A stretch of 51,821 bases of DNA from Rubricoccus marinus. Its GTDB lineage: Bacteria; Bacteroidota; Rhodothermia; Rhodothermales; Rubricoccaceae. The stretch lies in the NCBI RefSeq assembly GCF_002257665.1, contig NZ_MQWB01000001.1, positions 1,074,741 to 1,126,561 of the forward strand, read 5' to 3'. The position numbers and the translations under genes were made by a program. Below the pieces are notes generated by a model. That model had not been told where the DNA came from. It saw only the letters and a program-made list of their open reading frames with translations, and did no database searches. Numbering within the stretch: the first letter of the stretch is position 1; the number at the start of each line of letters is the position of its first letter. Below are positions 42,678-50,450 of the stretch, in pieces.

Positions 42678-43595
42678 TCACGCCAGCAGCCTGCTCAGCA
42701 AGGGCTCCACGAGGCTCTGCCCGCGCAGCCTCTGGCGCCATCGGCTCGGGATCGCGTCTACGCCGTCGCGGAGCCCGGCGAGACCGCCTGCCACGCACGC
42801 CGTGGTGTCGGTGTCGTGCCCCATCGCGACCGCCGCCTTAACGACGGACTCGTACGAACCTCTGGCGAGGCAGGCCCGCGCCGAGTGCAGGGTGTCCACG
42901 ACGTAGCCGGAGCCCGAGGGCGAGTCGAACGCCAGGACGATGTCCAACTCCCGGGCCTCTGGCGAGCCCGGAGCGTAGATCTCGTGCAAGGACGCGACCG
43001 CGGCGTTCCAGCCATCGCCAGGGGCTTCGCGGAGGATGTGCCGCGCCCACAGGCAGTACAGCGCGCAGCAGACCCACGCGCGCGGATGGCCGTGCGTCGG
43101 AAGCGATTGCGCCGCCGCGTCCGCCACCAAGTCGGCGTCCGTGCCGGTGTGCCACAGCGCCAGAGGCAGCACGCGCATAAGGGAGCCGTTGCCATTGTCG
43201 AACTCGCCCGATGCCCCGGCCTCTGGCGCAGGGATGCCGCTTCGGATGCTTTCCAGAGCCGCGCGGGTCTGAACGCCGCAGTCGAATACGTCGTCGTCCA
43301 CGGCCATGTAGCCGGACGAGAGCCACGCGACGAAGCGCCGCCCGAGGTCGTCTACGTCGAGCCGACCGCGTTCCTGAAGCGACGCCAGTAGCGCGAGCGC
43401 TTGCGCGCCGTCGTCGCTCCACGTGCCAGGCGGCGTGTCTCTGTGCGCGCGGGGAAAGCCGGCGGGCGGGTCGAACTCGATCTGCGCCAGAGGCGGCATG
43501 GCTTCTGGCGGCGTGAACTCGTACGGCACGCCGAGGGCGTCGCCGATGAGCAGGCCCCACAGGGCGCCTTCGATGCGGTCGGAGCGAGAGGGCAT
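42678..43595 (-). CDS. ADP-ribosylglycohydrolase family protein
   Basis: A 305-residue DraG/ARH-type hydrolase that removes ADP-ribose from proteins or small molecules using two magnesium ions. Metal motifs are GALWGLLIGDALGVPYEF, GTWSDDGAQALAL (the SDD usually reads TDDT), NGNGSLMRVLPLALW and GHDTDTTACVAGGLAGLRDG. The start ATG 43595 follows CTCTGCTCTCTCCTATCGGA. No ADP-ribosyltransferase is nearby. The change at TDDT could affect one metal ligand. Confidence 0.88.
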   Translation of the reverse strand: MPSRSDRIEGALWGLLIGDALGVPYEFTPPEAMPPLAQIEFDPPAGFPRAHRDTPPGTWSDDGAQALALLASLQERGRLDVDDLGRRFVAWLSSGYMAVDDDVFDCGVQTRAALESIRSGIPAPEAGASGEFDNGNGSLMRVLPLALWHTGTDADLVADAAAQSLPTHGHPRAWVCCALYCLWARHILREAPGDGWNAAVASLHEIYAPGSPEARELDIVLAFDSPSGSGYVVDTLHSARACLARGSYESVVKAAVAMGHDTDTTACVAGGLAGLRDGVDAIPSRWRQRLRGQSLVEPLLSRLLA

Positions 43596-43635
43596 TCCGA
43601 TAGGAGAGAGCAGAGGGACGAACCTACTCGCGCCC

Positions 43636-43653
43636 CGCCAGAGGCCTCTGGCG
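43636..43653. repeat. Tail-to-tail decamer palindrome in a divergent promoter region
   Basis: CGCCAGAGGCCTCTGGCG sits between the hydrolase gene and glmS, 127 bases before the glmS start. Downstream, an AT-rich TTCATATATGC patch (about 43674-43684) is a plausible promoter region for glmS. No glmS ribozyme features were seen. Confidence 0.8.
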
Positions 43654-43779
43654 TCCGAATCGGTATCATCCGGTTCATATATGCGGTTGGCCTTCTCGGA
43701 TTCGCCGCGCATTCCTCCATGCGGGAGTGCTACGCCGCCGATCCACAGCTTTCTTAGCGCGACTCAACCTCAGAACTCT

Positions 43780-45618
43780 ATGTGCGGAATCGTCGGATAC
43801 ATTGGACCGCGTCAGGCGGGTGAGCTTCTCGTCTCTGGCCTCAAACGGCTCGAATACCGCGGGTACGACTCCGCGGGCGTCGCCGTCGCGAACGGGACGC
43901 TGGACGTGAGGAAAAAGGAAGGCAAGGTGGACGAACTCGCGTCGCTGCTCAAGGCGCGCCCCGTGCACGGGACGGTCGGCATGGGGCACACGCGCTGGGC
44001 CACGCACGGCGCTCCGACCGATGTCAACGCGCACCCGCACATCGCCGGCGGCGGACGCTTTGCGATCATCCACAACGGCATCATCGAGAACTACGGCTCC
44101 ATCAAGCGGCGGCTGATGGACAAGGGGTACACGTTCTTGAGCGAGACTGATACGGAGGTCCTCGCTCACTTTATCGACGACATCCAGAAGGAGACCGGCC
44201 TGGACTTCGCGGAGTCCATCCGACAGGCGCTGACGCAGGTGGAGGGTGCCTACGGCATCGTAGCGCTCTCGGAGGACAACCCCGACGAGCTGATCGTGGC
44301 GCGCAACGGCAGCCCGCTGCTGCTCGGCGTCGGCGAGGGCGAGCACTTTATCGGCAGCGACGCGAGCCCGTTTATCGAATACACCCGCAATGTGGTGTAC
44401 CTCAACGACGGCGAGATGGCGGTCGTCCGCGCGGACGGATACGAGGTGACCGAGATCAACGGCGCGCCCGTTGCCAAAGAGGTTCACGCGCTAGAGTGGG
44501 ACCTGGAGGAGATCGAGAAGGGCGGCTACGATCACTTCATGTACAAGGAGATCATGGAGCAGCCCGAGGCGCTGGCCAACGCGATGCGCGGCCGCGTCCA
44601 CGCCGACGAAGGCACGGTCAAACTCGGCGGGCTGGAGGACGTGATGAAGCAGTTGGAGGCGGCGGATCGCATCGTGATCTGCGCGTGCGGCACGTCGTGG
44701 CACGCGGGCTTGGTGGGGGAGTACCTCATCGAGCGCTTTGCGCGCATCCCCGTGGAGGTGGAGTACGCGAGCGAGTTCCGCTACCGCGACCCGATCCTGA
44801 ACGAGAACGACGTCGTGCTCGTGATCTCTCAGAGTGGCGAGACTGCCGACACGCTCGCGGCAGTTCGTCAGGCCAAGGAGGCCGGCGTCCTCGCTCTCGG
44901 CGTGGTCAACGCCGTCGGTTCCACGATTGCCCGTGAGACCGATGCGGGCGTTTACCTGCACGCGGGTCCCGAGATCGGCGTGGCTTCTACCAAGGCGTTT
45001 ACCGCCCAGGTGACCGTCCTCGCCCAGATCGCGCTCCTGCTCGGCAAGACGCGCGGCGTGCTCTCGGATGCCGACCTCAAGGAAAACCTGGAGGCACTCG
45101 CAAAAATCCCGACGCAGATCCGCGAGGTGCTCGAGCAGCAGGCGGAGAAGATCGAGGCCATCGCGCGCGAGATGCGGCTGGCGCAGAACGCGCTGTACCT
45201 CGGCCGCGGCGTCAACTTCCCGGTCGCACTCGAAGGCGCGCTCAAGCTCAAGGAGATCTCCTACATCCACGCCGAGGGCTACCCCGCGGCGGAGATGAAG
45301 CACGGTCCCATCGCGCTGATCGACCGCTTTATGCCGGTCCTGTTCGTGGCCACGCGAGAGGCGACCTACGACAAGGTCGTGTCGAACATCGAGGAGGTCG
45401 TCGCCAGAGGCGGGTCGGTCATCGCGATCACCGATACGGGAAACCGTGGCTTGGACGACCTCGCCGAGCACGTGATCGAGGTGCCGAAGACGTCCGATGC
45501 GTTCGAGCCGCTGCTAACGGTGATCCCGTTCCAGCTCCTGAGCTACCACGTGGCCGTCATGCGCGGCTGCGACGTAGACATGCCCCGCAACCTTGCGAAA
45601 AGCGTGACGGTGGAGTAA
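43780..45618 (+). CDS. glmS: Glutamine--fructose-6-phosphate aminotransferase (isomerizing)
   Basis: A 612-residue GlmS that makes glucosamine 6-phosphate for peptidoglycan and lipid A-type sugars. The N-terminal nucleophile Cys2 follows Met in MCGIVGYIG; the glutaminase domain has GMGHTRWATHG, HNGIIENY and LSETDTEVLAH. Two SIS domains follow, with CGTSWHAG, ISQSGETADTLAA, GPEIGVASTKAFTAQ and YPAAEMKHGPIALID. Upstream in-frame codons are ignored because Cys2 must be second. Only one decamer occurs in this long gene. An excellent terminator follows. Confidence 0.96.
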   Translation: MCGIVGYIGPRQAGELLVSGLKRLEYRGYDSAGVAVANGTLDVRKKEGKVDELASLLKARPVHGTVGMGHTRWATHGAPTDVNAHPHIAGGGRFAIIHNGIIENYGSIKRRLMDKGYTFLSETDTEVLAHFIDDIQKETGLDFAESIRQALTQVEGAYGIVALSEDNPDELIVARNGSPLLLGVGEGEHFIGSDASPFIEYTRNVVYLNDGEMAVVRADGYEVTEINGAPVAKEVHALEWDLEEIEKGGYDHFMYKEIMEQPEALANAMRGRVHADEGTVKLGGLEDVMKQLEAADRIVICACGTSWHAGLVGEYLIERFARIPVEVEYASEFRYRDPILNENDVVLVISQSGETADTLAAVRQAKEAGVLALGVVNAVGSTIARETDAGVYLHAGPEIGVASTKAFTAQVTVLAQIALLLGKTRGVLSDADLKENLEALAKIPTQIREVLEQQAEKIEAIAREMRLAQNALYLGRGVNFPVALEGALKLKEISYIHAEGYPAAEMKHGPIALIDRFMPVLFVATREATYDKVVSNIEEVVARGGSVIAITDTGNRGLDDLAEHVIEVPKTSDAFEPLLTVIPFQLLSYHVAVMRGCDVDMPRNLAKSVTVE

Positions 45619-45639
45619 CCCGCCGCTCAGTTCCTCGCC

Positions 45640-45681
45640 ACGGGGCCTCTGGCGAATCGACCCGCCAGAGGCCCCGTCGTT
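45640..45681 (+). terminator. glmS terminator built from an inverted decamer pair
   Basis: A perfect 15-base stem (45640-45654 with 45663-45677), whose core is GCCTCTGGCG/CGCCAGAGGC, closes an 8-base loop and is followed by CGTTTT. It begins 22 bases after the glmS stop. A further decamer palindrome lies at 45714-45729 before the next gene. Confidence 0.9.
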
Positions 45682-45776
45682 TTGCCCGGTCTGCCAGAGC
45701 CTTGGGGGGCGAACCTCTGGCGCCAGAGGCCAGCAACGGCCGAGTTTTGCCCCGGATGTCACACGACTGTTCTCCT

Positions 45777-46205
45777 ATGCGTTTCCTCGCCCTTTGTGCT
45801 CTGCTCCCGCTCCTGCTGATCGGCTGTGACTCGTCCGGTCCTGAGAGCGGGATCGGGGACCTCACCCTCACGCTCAACCCGACTGGCGTTCCCTACAACA
45901 GCCTCCTCCTCCAGACTGAGGAGGAGTACGGAACGAACTGCGGCCTGGACGTCGACATCAATGGCGATTCGGAGTCCATCCAGATCGAGGTGTTGGGGCC
46001 GGCGCTAGCTGATAACCGGTGCGCGGCGGTGGTCAGCCCGTACACCATCATCATTCCTCTTCCCAGCTCCGGGTTGGAGGGCTACAGGTTGGATATCGAG
46101 AAGGACGGCGACGTGGATTCGTACCTCGTGAGCCGCCTCGGCGATGAGGAACCGCTTGTGCTGACCGGCTCAGGCAGCTTCTCACGCGTGCTTCCCAACG
46201 AGTAG
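45777..46205 (+). CDS. Hypothetical lipoprotein
   Basis: A 142-residue protein beginning MRFLALCALLPLLLIGCDSSGP, a textbook lipoprotein signal with the Cys at about 17. The mature part is small, acidic and probably beta-rich, with PYNSLLLQTEEEYGTNCGLDVDINGD and two further Cys that might form a disulfide. No family recognised. It lies between glmS and another lipoprotein, each with its own decamer terminator, so probably separately transcribed. Confidence 0.65.
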   Translation: MRFLALCALLPLLLIGCDSSGPESGIGDLTLTLNPTGVPYNSLLLQTEEEYGTNCGLDVDINGDSESIQIEVLGPALADNRCAAVVSPYTIIIPLPSSGLEGYRLDIEKDGDVDSYLVSRLGDEEPLVLTGSGSFSRVLPNE

Positions 46206-46229
46206 CGCGAGAGGTCTCCACGTGCGTTG

Positions 46230-46268
46230 AGCCTCTGGCGGGATCGGTCTCGCCAGAGGCTTTCTCTT
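46230..46268 (+). terminator. Terminator built from an inverted decamer pair
   Basis: AGCCTCTGGCG (46230-46240) pairs with CGCCAGAGGCT (46251-46261) over a 10-base loop, followed by TTCTCTT. It starts 25 bases after the lipoprotein stop. A second case of the decamer as a U-tailed terminator. Confidence 0.8.
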
Positions 46269-46323
46269 GGTCCCTGGCGCCGGAGGCCGCGTTAGGTTCA
46301 GCGTGTGCTTTCCCCAACGTCTT

Positions 46324-46770
46324 GTGCGCGCGTTTGTCCTGATCTGTTCTGTCCTGTGCCTTGCGGGGTGCGTCTCTCTAGGCCCGATGGAACCTGACGA
46401 TCTCCTGGGCGAGCTCCGCGATGCCGAACAGGCATGGCTGGATGCGTCGGCGCGTCACGACCGGAGGGCGATGGCCGTAATCTTAGGAGATGGGTTTACG
46501 GCGACGCTCCCGGACGGGTCTGTACTCACGCGCGAGGGGATGATCGCGGGGCTGAACCGCCTCCCACTCCGTGAGGTGAAGACCCCCGTTCCATTCACGC
46601 AGAAACGGTCCATCCGCATGTTCGACAGCATGGCCATCCTACATGGGATCTACGTCGTGCCCGGAGGCGAGGGGCGGCCGGAGCGACGCTCCCGATACAC
46701 AGACACCTGGGTGCGGAGTCGGAACCGCTGTCGCATCGTCGCCTCGCACCGCTCGAACGCGACAGGCTAG
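46324..46770 (+). CDS. Lipoprotein with an NTF2-like (DUF4440-type) domain
   Basis: A 148-residue protein if started at GTG 46324 (VRAFVLICSVLCLAGCVS), which gives a compact lipoprotein signal; GTG 46303 or TTG 46267 are alternatives. The mature region resembles the SnoaL/DUF4440 NTF2-like fold: ELRDAEQAWLDASARHDRRAMAVILGDGFTATLPDGSVLTREGMIAGL, then ILHGIYVV and a C-terminal YTDTWVRSRNRCRIVASH. Such domains bind small ligands or act as minor enzymes. Its role is unknown. Confidence 0.6.
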   Translation: MRAFVLICSVLCLAGCVSLGPMEPDDLLGELRDAEQAWLDASARHDRRAMAVILGDGFTATLPDGSVLTREGMIAGLNRLPLREVKTPVPFTQKRSIRMFDSMAILHGIYVVPGGEGRPERRSRYTDTWVRSRNRCRIVASHRSNATG

Positions 46771-46781
46771 GCGCCAGAGGC

Positions 46782-48044
46782 TTACTGCAGCCTCTGGCAT
46801 ACGCTCTCGGCGTGACCCGTGAGTCCTTCGGCGTCGGCTAGGGCGGCGGCGGCCGGGCCGATGATGCCGAGGCCGGAAGGCGTCACGCGCTGCCACGTGA
46901 GCACGCGGAGGAAGTCACCGACCGAGAGGCCGCCCTTGACCGCGGCGTAGCCGCCAGTCGGGAGCGTGTGGTTGGGGCCCGATACGTAGTCGCCCAGCGC
47001 GACGGCGCTCTCGGCGCCGAGGAACAGTGATCCATAGCTGGTAAACGCCTCTGGCGTGAGCGTGTCGCTGTGGACGTGCAAGTGCTCGGGCCCCATCCGG
47101 TCGGAGAACGCGATGGCATCCGCTTCATCCTCGGCCAGCACGAGTTGGATGCCGCCTCTGGCGACCGCGCCAGAGGCCTCGGGAAGACCCGCGAGCCGCT
47201 GGCGGACGCGGTCCAGAAGCTCCTCGCTCCACGAGACGAGGACGCTGAACGCCAGAGGATCGTGCTCGGCCTGGGCGATGAGATCCCAGGCGAGCCACGT
47301 CGGATCGGCCTCGGGGCCCGCGATGACGAGGACCTCGCTCGGGCCGGCGACAGTGTCGATGCCGACGACACCCTGCACGAGCGTTTTGGCGGCGGCCACC
47401 CAGGCGTTGCCAGGGCCGACGATCATGTCCACTTTGGGCGCCCACCCAGAGCCATAGGCGAGGGCGCCGACGGCCTGCGCGCCGCCCATGCGGACAAACC
47501 GGGTCGCGCCGGCCAGGCTGCACGCGGCGAGGATTGCCGGGTCGTCGCTGGGGGAGACCGCGACGCGGGTCTCGACGCCTGCGACGCGCGCCGGGACGAG
47601 CGTCATGAGCGCTGTGGACACGAGCGGGTGGCGCCCGCCCGGGATGTACGCGCCGACGCTCGCGACGGGCTGGATGCGCTGGCCGTACGTCCCGGTCTCG
47701 TCCGTGAACTCGCGGTTCTGGTAGGTCTCACGCTGCATCTCCGCAAACCGCGTGATGCGGTCGTGCGCGAGGCGGATGGCGCCAGAGGCCTCGGGCGGGA
47801 GGTCGTAGCTCTCGAACGGCTGGAGGTCGATGGCCTCTGGCGCGGCGCCGTCGAACCGCTGGCTGTATTCCGTTATTGCAATGTCCCCCTCGACCTTCAC
47901 GCGGTCGAGGATGGCGCGCGCGTCGTCCATCGCGCCAGAGGCCTCGTCGGTGGAGGGGCGCCGCCACTCGGCGGCGGGGATGGTCTGGGGTTCCTGGTGC
48001 GCATCGCGGGCCTGACGGCTCCGGTTTCCGGGTTCCGGGTTCAT
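46782..48044 (-). CDS. hisD: Histidinol dehydrogenase
   Basis: A 420-residue zinc enzyme for the last two steps of histidine synthesis. Landmarks are PGGRHPLVSTALMTLVPARVAGV, GGAQAVGALAYGSG, VDMIVGPGN, IDTVAGPSEVLVIA, the zinc site QAEHDPLAFS, PEHLHVHS and SGPNHTLPTGGYA. The start ATG 48044 puts three 7-base repeat units directly after the start codon, so MNPEPGN is repeat-encoded; homology begins later. No better start was found. It is the last gene of the minus-strand his cluster. Decamers are read as ASGA, ARGG and PEA. Confidence 0.93.
   Translation of the reverse strand: MNPEPGNRSRQARDAHQEPQTIPAAEWRRPSTDEASGAMDDARAILDRVKVEGDIAITEYSQRFDGAAPEAIDLQPFESYDLPPEASGAIRLAHDRITRFAEMQRETYQNREFTDETGTYGQRIQPVASVGAYIPGGRHPLVSTALMTLVPARVAGVETRVAVSPSDDPAILAACSLAGATRFVRMGGAQAVGALAYGSGWAPKVDMIVGPGNAWVAAAKTLVQGVVGIDTVAGPSEVLVIAGPEADPTWLAWDLIAQAEHDPLAFSVLVSWSEELLDRVRQRLAGLPEASGAVARGGIQLVLAEDEADAIAFSDRMGPEHLHVHSDTLTPEAFTSYGSLFLGAESAVALGDYVSGPNHTLPTGGYAAVKGGLSVGDFLRVLTWQRVTPSGLGIIGPAAAALADAEGLTGHAESVCQRLQ
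48021..48041 (-). repeat. Three tandem 7-base units at the hisD start
   Basis: CCGGTTT-CCGGGTT-CCGGGTT on the plus strand, ending one base before the complement of the hisD ATG. Translated as NPEPGN. Copy-number change by one unit would shift the frame of hisD. Confidence 0.85.
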
Positions 48045-48144
48045 CGTGTCGGGGATGTTGGGGTCGTCAATCGCCAGAGGCGGTCGGCAAGGGGGAGGCC
48101 TCTGGGGCCAGAGGCGAGCGGCGGAGGAGCGAGAGAGCACCCTC

Positions 48145-48165
48145 ACGCATTACGCAGTACGCATC
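48145..48165 (-). repeat. Three tandem 7-base units at the end of the HisA-I-E gene
   Basis: ACGCATT-ACGCAGT-ACGCATC on the plus strand. The last unit overlaps the first bases of the stop codon of the fused his gene. The remaining spacer to hisD carries a decamer and a variant palindrome near 48110. Confidence 0.75.
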
Positions 48166-49402
48166 ATCCGCCGTGTCGGGCGCCGAGTTCGGATTCGATG
48201 TCCGCGAGCGTGAGGCCTTCAGCGCGAGCGTGGGTGAGGAGGTGGTAGATCACGTCCGCGACCTCCCAGCGGAGGTTGTCCTTGTCGGGCGCGGTGAGCA
48301 CTTCTTCGATCTCCTCGCGGAGCTTCTCGGCGCGGAGATCGGCGCTGGCGAACAGCTTGGCGGTGTATGAGCCCTCGGGTGGACTCTCCATCCGGTCGGC
48401 GAGGACGCGGTCGAGCGTGGCGAGCGTGAACGGGCCGGTCTGCGAGGGGAAGCAGGAGCGCCGCGGCAGGTGGCAGGCGTGGCCGGTCTGCTCCACCTGG
48501 AACAGCAGTGTGTCGCCATCGCAGTCGAGGTCGACGCGGACGAGCCTCTGGCGGTGGCCGCTGGTCAGCCCTTTTTCCCAGAGCTCGGCGCGGCTGCGAC
48601 TCCAGTAGGTGCCGACGCGGTTCGCGAGCGCGTCGCGCAGGCTCTGCTCGTTGGAGTACGCGACCATCAGCACCTCGCCAGAGGCCGCGTCTTGTGCGAC
48701 GGTCGGGACGAGGCCGTCGCCCTTGGCGAAGTCGACCTGCGCCACGAAGGCGTCGTCCAAGTCCAGCGCGCCGGTGTAGACGGCCATGCCGATCTGCGCG
48801 TCGGCGCCGAGCCGGTGCAGCCGCGCGACGTCCTCTGGCGTCGTGATCCCGCCCGCGACGGTCACGGGCACCGGCGAGGCCTTGACCACGCCCTCGACGC
48901 GGTCCCAGTCCACGCCCTGCATCATGCCCTCCTTCTCGACCTGCGTGTACAGGAACGCGCCGCAGCGCTCCGCCAGAGGCGCGATAAGGTCCGCGACCTG
49001 CTGCCCCGAGCCTTCCTGCCAGCCGTGCGTGGTCCACTCGTCGCCTCTGGCGTCGAGCGCGACGACGACCTGGGCTTTGGGCAACTTGGTGACCCAGTCC
49101 TCGCGGGCCGCAGTCCCGAGGATGACGCGAGAGGCGCCGTCTTTGAGCCAGTTGCGCGCCGTCACCAGATCGCGAATCCCGCCGCCAACGCGGATGGGCA
49201 CGCCGGTCGCCAAGAGCTCGCGGATGAGGTCGGCGTTGGAGCCCGCGCCCGTCGCCGCGTCGAGGTCGATCACGGCGACCTCGCCGTAGAGCGAGAAGCG
49301 CTCCAGAAGCTCGAACACGTCGGAACGGGCGAGAACCGGGTCGCGCCCCTGGCGCCACTGCACGGCCTGGCCGTCGGAGAGGTCGATGGAGGGGATGATC
49401 AT
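48164..49402 (-). CDS. HisA-HisI-HisE fusion (isomerase, cyclohydrolase, pyrophosphatase)
   Basis: A 412-residue protein with three histidine-pathway enzymes. Residues 1-225 are HisA, the ProFAR isomerase barrel, with catalytic D7 (IPSIDL) and D117 (VVALDARGDEW). Residues about 226-322 are HisI, PR-AMP cyclohydrolase, with DLDCDGD (291-297), GHACH and SCF, giving C294, C310 and C317 for zinc. Residues about 325-412 are HisE, PR-ATP pyrophosphatase, with REEIEEVLT and RWEVADVIYHLLTHA. HisI-HisE fusions are common; having HisA at the front is unusual. These are steps 2, 3 and 4 of the pathway. The start is ATG 49402 after a 7-base repeat leader. Confidence 0.92.
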   Translation of the reverse strand: MIIPSIDLSDGQAVQWRQGRDPVLARSDVFELLERFSLYGEVAVIDLDAATGAGSNADLIRELLATGVPIRVGGGIRDLVTARNWLKDGASRVILGTAAREDWVTKLPKAQVVVALDARGDEWTTHGWQEGSGQQVADLIAPLAERCGAFLYTQVEKEGMMQGVDWDRVEGVVKASPVPVTVAGGITTPEDVARLHRLGADAQIGMAVYTGALDLDDAFVAQVDFAKGDGLVPTVAQDAASGEVLMVAYSNEQSLRDALANRVGTYWSRSRAELWEKGLTSGHRQRLVRVDLDCDGDTLLFQVEQTGHACHLPRRSCFPSQTGPFTLATLDRVLADRMESPPEGSYTAKLFASADLRAEKLREEIEEVLTAPDKDNLRWEVADVIYHLLTHARAEGLTLADIESELGARHGG

Positions 49403-49410
49403 GAGGAGGG

Positions 49411-49438
49411 GGCCAGTGGGGAGTGGCCAGTGGCGGGA
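49411..49438 (-). repeat. Four 7-base units before the HisA-I-E start
   Basis: GGCCAGT-GGGGAGT-GGCCAGT-GGCGGGA on the plus strand, 8 bases from the start codon. Related to the leader of hisB (51710-51736) and sharing the CCAGT core with other 7-base runs. Confidence 0.78.
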
Positions 49439-49491
49439 AACGACAGGACGGGTGGTGGAGAACGGCGGAGCAACTCAGTTCAAGAAGGGTT

Positions 49492-49509
49492 GCCTCTGGC
49501 GCCAGAGGC
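49492..49509. repeat. Decamer palindrome between hisF and HisA-I-E
   Basis: GCCTCTGGCGCCAGAGGC in the 148-base spacer, between two 7-base repeat runs. Confidence 0.9.
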
Positions 49510-49520
49510 CACGTGATTGC

Positions 49521-49569
49521 GGCTACTGGCTACTGGCTACTGGCTACTGGCTACTGGCTACTGGCTACT
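49521..49569 (-). repeat. Seven tandem GGCTACT units containing the hisF stop codon
   Basis: Seven exact copies of GGCTACT (plus strand). The hisF stop TAG is at 49551-49553, inside the array, and the last HisF residues (PVASSQ) are encoded by it. Array continues beyond the stop. The most regular 7-base run in the window. Confidence 0.95.
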
Positions 49570-50417
49570 GGCCCCAGCCTTACCGGGATGCCGCGCTCGG
49601 CGAGCCAGCGCTTGCTGTCGCCGACGTGGTACTCGCCGGAGTGGAACATGGTGGCCGCGAGCACAGCGTCGGCACCGGCTTCAAAAGCGTCGAGGAAGTG
49701 CTGGGGCGTGGAGGCCCCGCCAGAGGCGATGACCTGGCAACTCAGCTCGCGCGCGAGGCTGCCGGTGAAGGCGGTGTCGAAGCCCTCGCCGGTTCCGTCG
49801 CGGTGGATGGCCGTGAGGAGGATCTCGCCCGCGCCTCTGGCGGCGAGCTCGCGCGCCCAGGCGCGCCCCTCTTTGCCGGTCTTCTCGCGCCCGCCGTGGG
49901 TGTAGACGCCATAGCGAAGGGGCTGTGAGCCGTCAGAAGCCTCTGGCGAATCCTGTACCCCGTACCGCGTACCCGGTACCTCTGGCGCCAGAGGCGCATC
50001 GGGCTTGATGTCGACGGCCACGACGACGCACTGGCTGCCGAACTGCCGGGCGCAGTCGTCCACCAGGCCGGGCTCTTCCACGGCGCGCGTGTTGAGCGCG
50101 ATTTTGTCCGCGCCCGCGTCGAGAAAGGCGTAGACATCGTCCAGCGTGCGGAGGCCGCCGCCGAGCGTGAACGGGATGGAGAGGGCCGCGGCCGTCCGGC
50201 GCACCATGTCGAGCGCGGTCGGCCGGTACTCGGCGCTGGCCGCGATGTCGAGGAACACGATCTCGTCGGCGCCCTCGGCCTCGTAGCGCGAGGCGAGCTC
50301 GACCGGGTCGCCCATGTCGCGCAGGCCGACAAAGTTGACGCCTTTGACCACGCGCCCGGCCTTGACGTCGAGGCACGGGATGATCCGGCGGCGGAGGGTA
50401 TCAGTGGAGTCGATCAT
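49551..50417 (-). CDS. hisF: Imidazole glycerol phosphate synthase subunit HisF
   Basis: A 288-residue HisF, about 30 longer than usual. It makes IGP and AICAR using ammonia from HisH. Catalytic D17 (IPCLDVKAGRVVKG) and D136 (VVAVDIK) are present, as are FLDIAAS, FTLGGGLRTLDD, TAIHRDGTGEGFD and VIASGGAS. Between D136 and YGVYTHGG, where about 8 residues are normal, lie about 30, encoded by four 7-base units, a decamer palindrome and another decamer. The extra loop probably protrudes. The stop lies in a GGCTACT array. HisH lies 136 bases upstream. Confidence 0.93.
   Translation of the reverse strand: MIDSTDTLRRRIIPCLDVKAGRVVKGVNFVGLRDMGDPVELASRYEAEGADEIVFLDIAASAEYRPTALDMVRRTAAALSIPFTLGGGLRTLDDVYAFLDAGADKIALNTRAVEEPGLVDDCARQFGSQCVVVAVDIKPDAPLAPEVPGTRYGVQDSPEASDGSQPLRYGVYTHGGREKTGKEGRAWARELAARGAGEILLTAIHRDGTGEGFDTAFTGSLARELSCQVIASGGASTPQHFLDAFEAGADAVLAATMFHSGEYHVGDSKRWLAERGIPVRLGPVASSQ
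49953..49994 (-). repeat. 7-base units plus decamer palindrome inside hisF
   Basis: Plus-strand units CTGTACC-CCGTACC-GCGTACC-CGGTACC (49953-49980) run directly into CCTCTGGCGCCAGAGG (49979-49994). The block, with a further decamer near 49942, encodes the extra HisF segment APLAPEVPGTRYGVQDSPEAS. Confidence 0.88.
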
Positions 50418-50450
50418 CGGCCTCTGGCGGGAAAGAGAGTCAATCCAGGG

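Noticed and set aside
43596-43779. glmS ribozyme/riboswitch upstream of glmS
   Set aside because: The 184 bases show no recognisable ribozyme core; this element is typical of Firmicutes.
46267-46323. TTG or upstream GTG start for the NTF2-like lipoprotein
   Set aside because: These add residues before a good signal peptide; GTG 46324 gives the most typical lipoprotein start. Not fully excluded.
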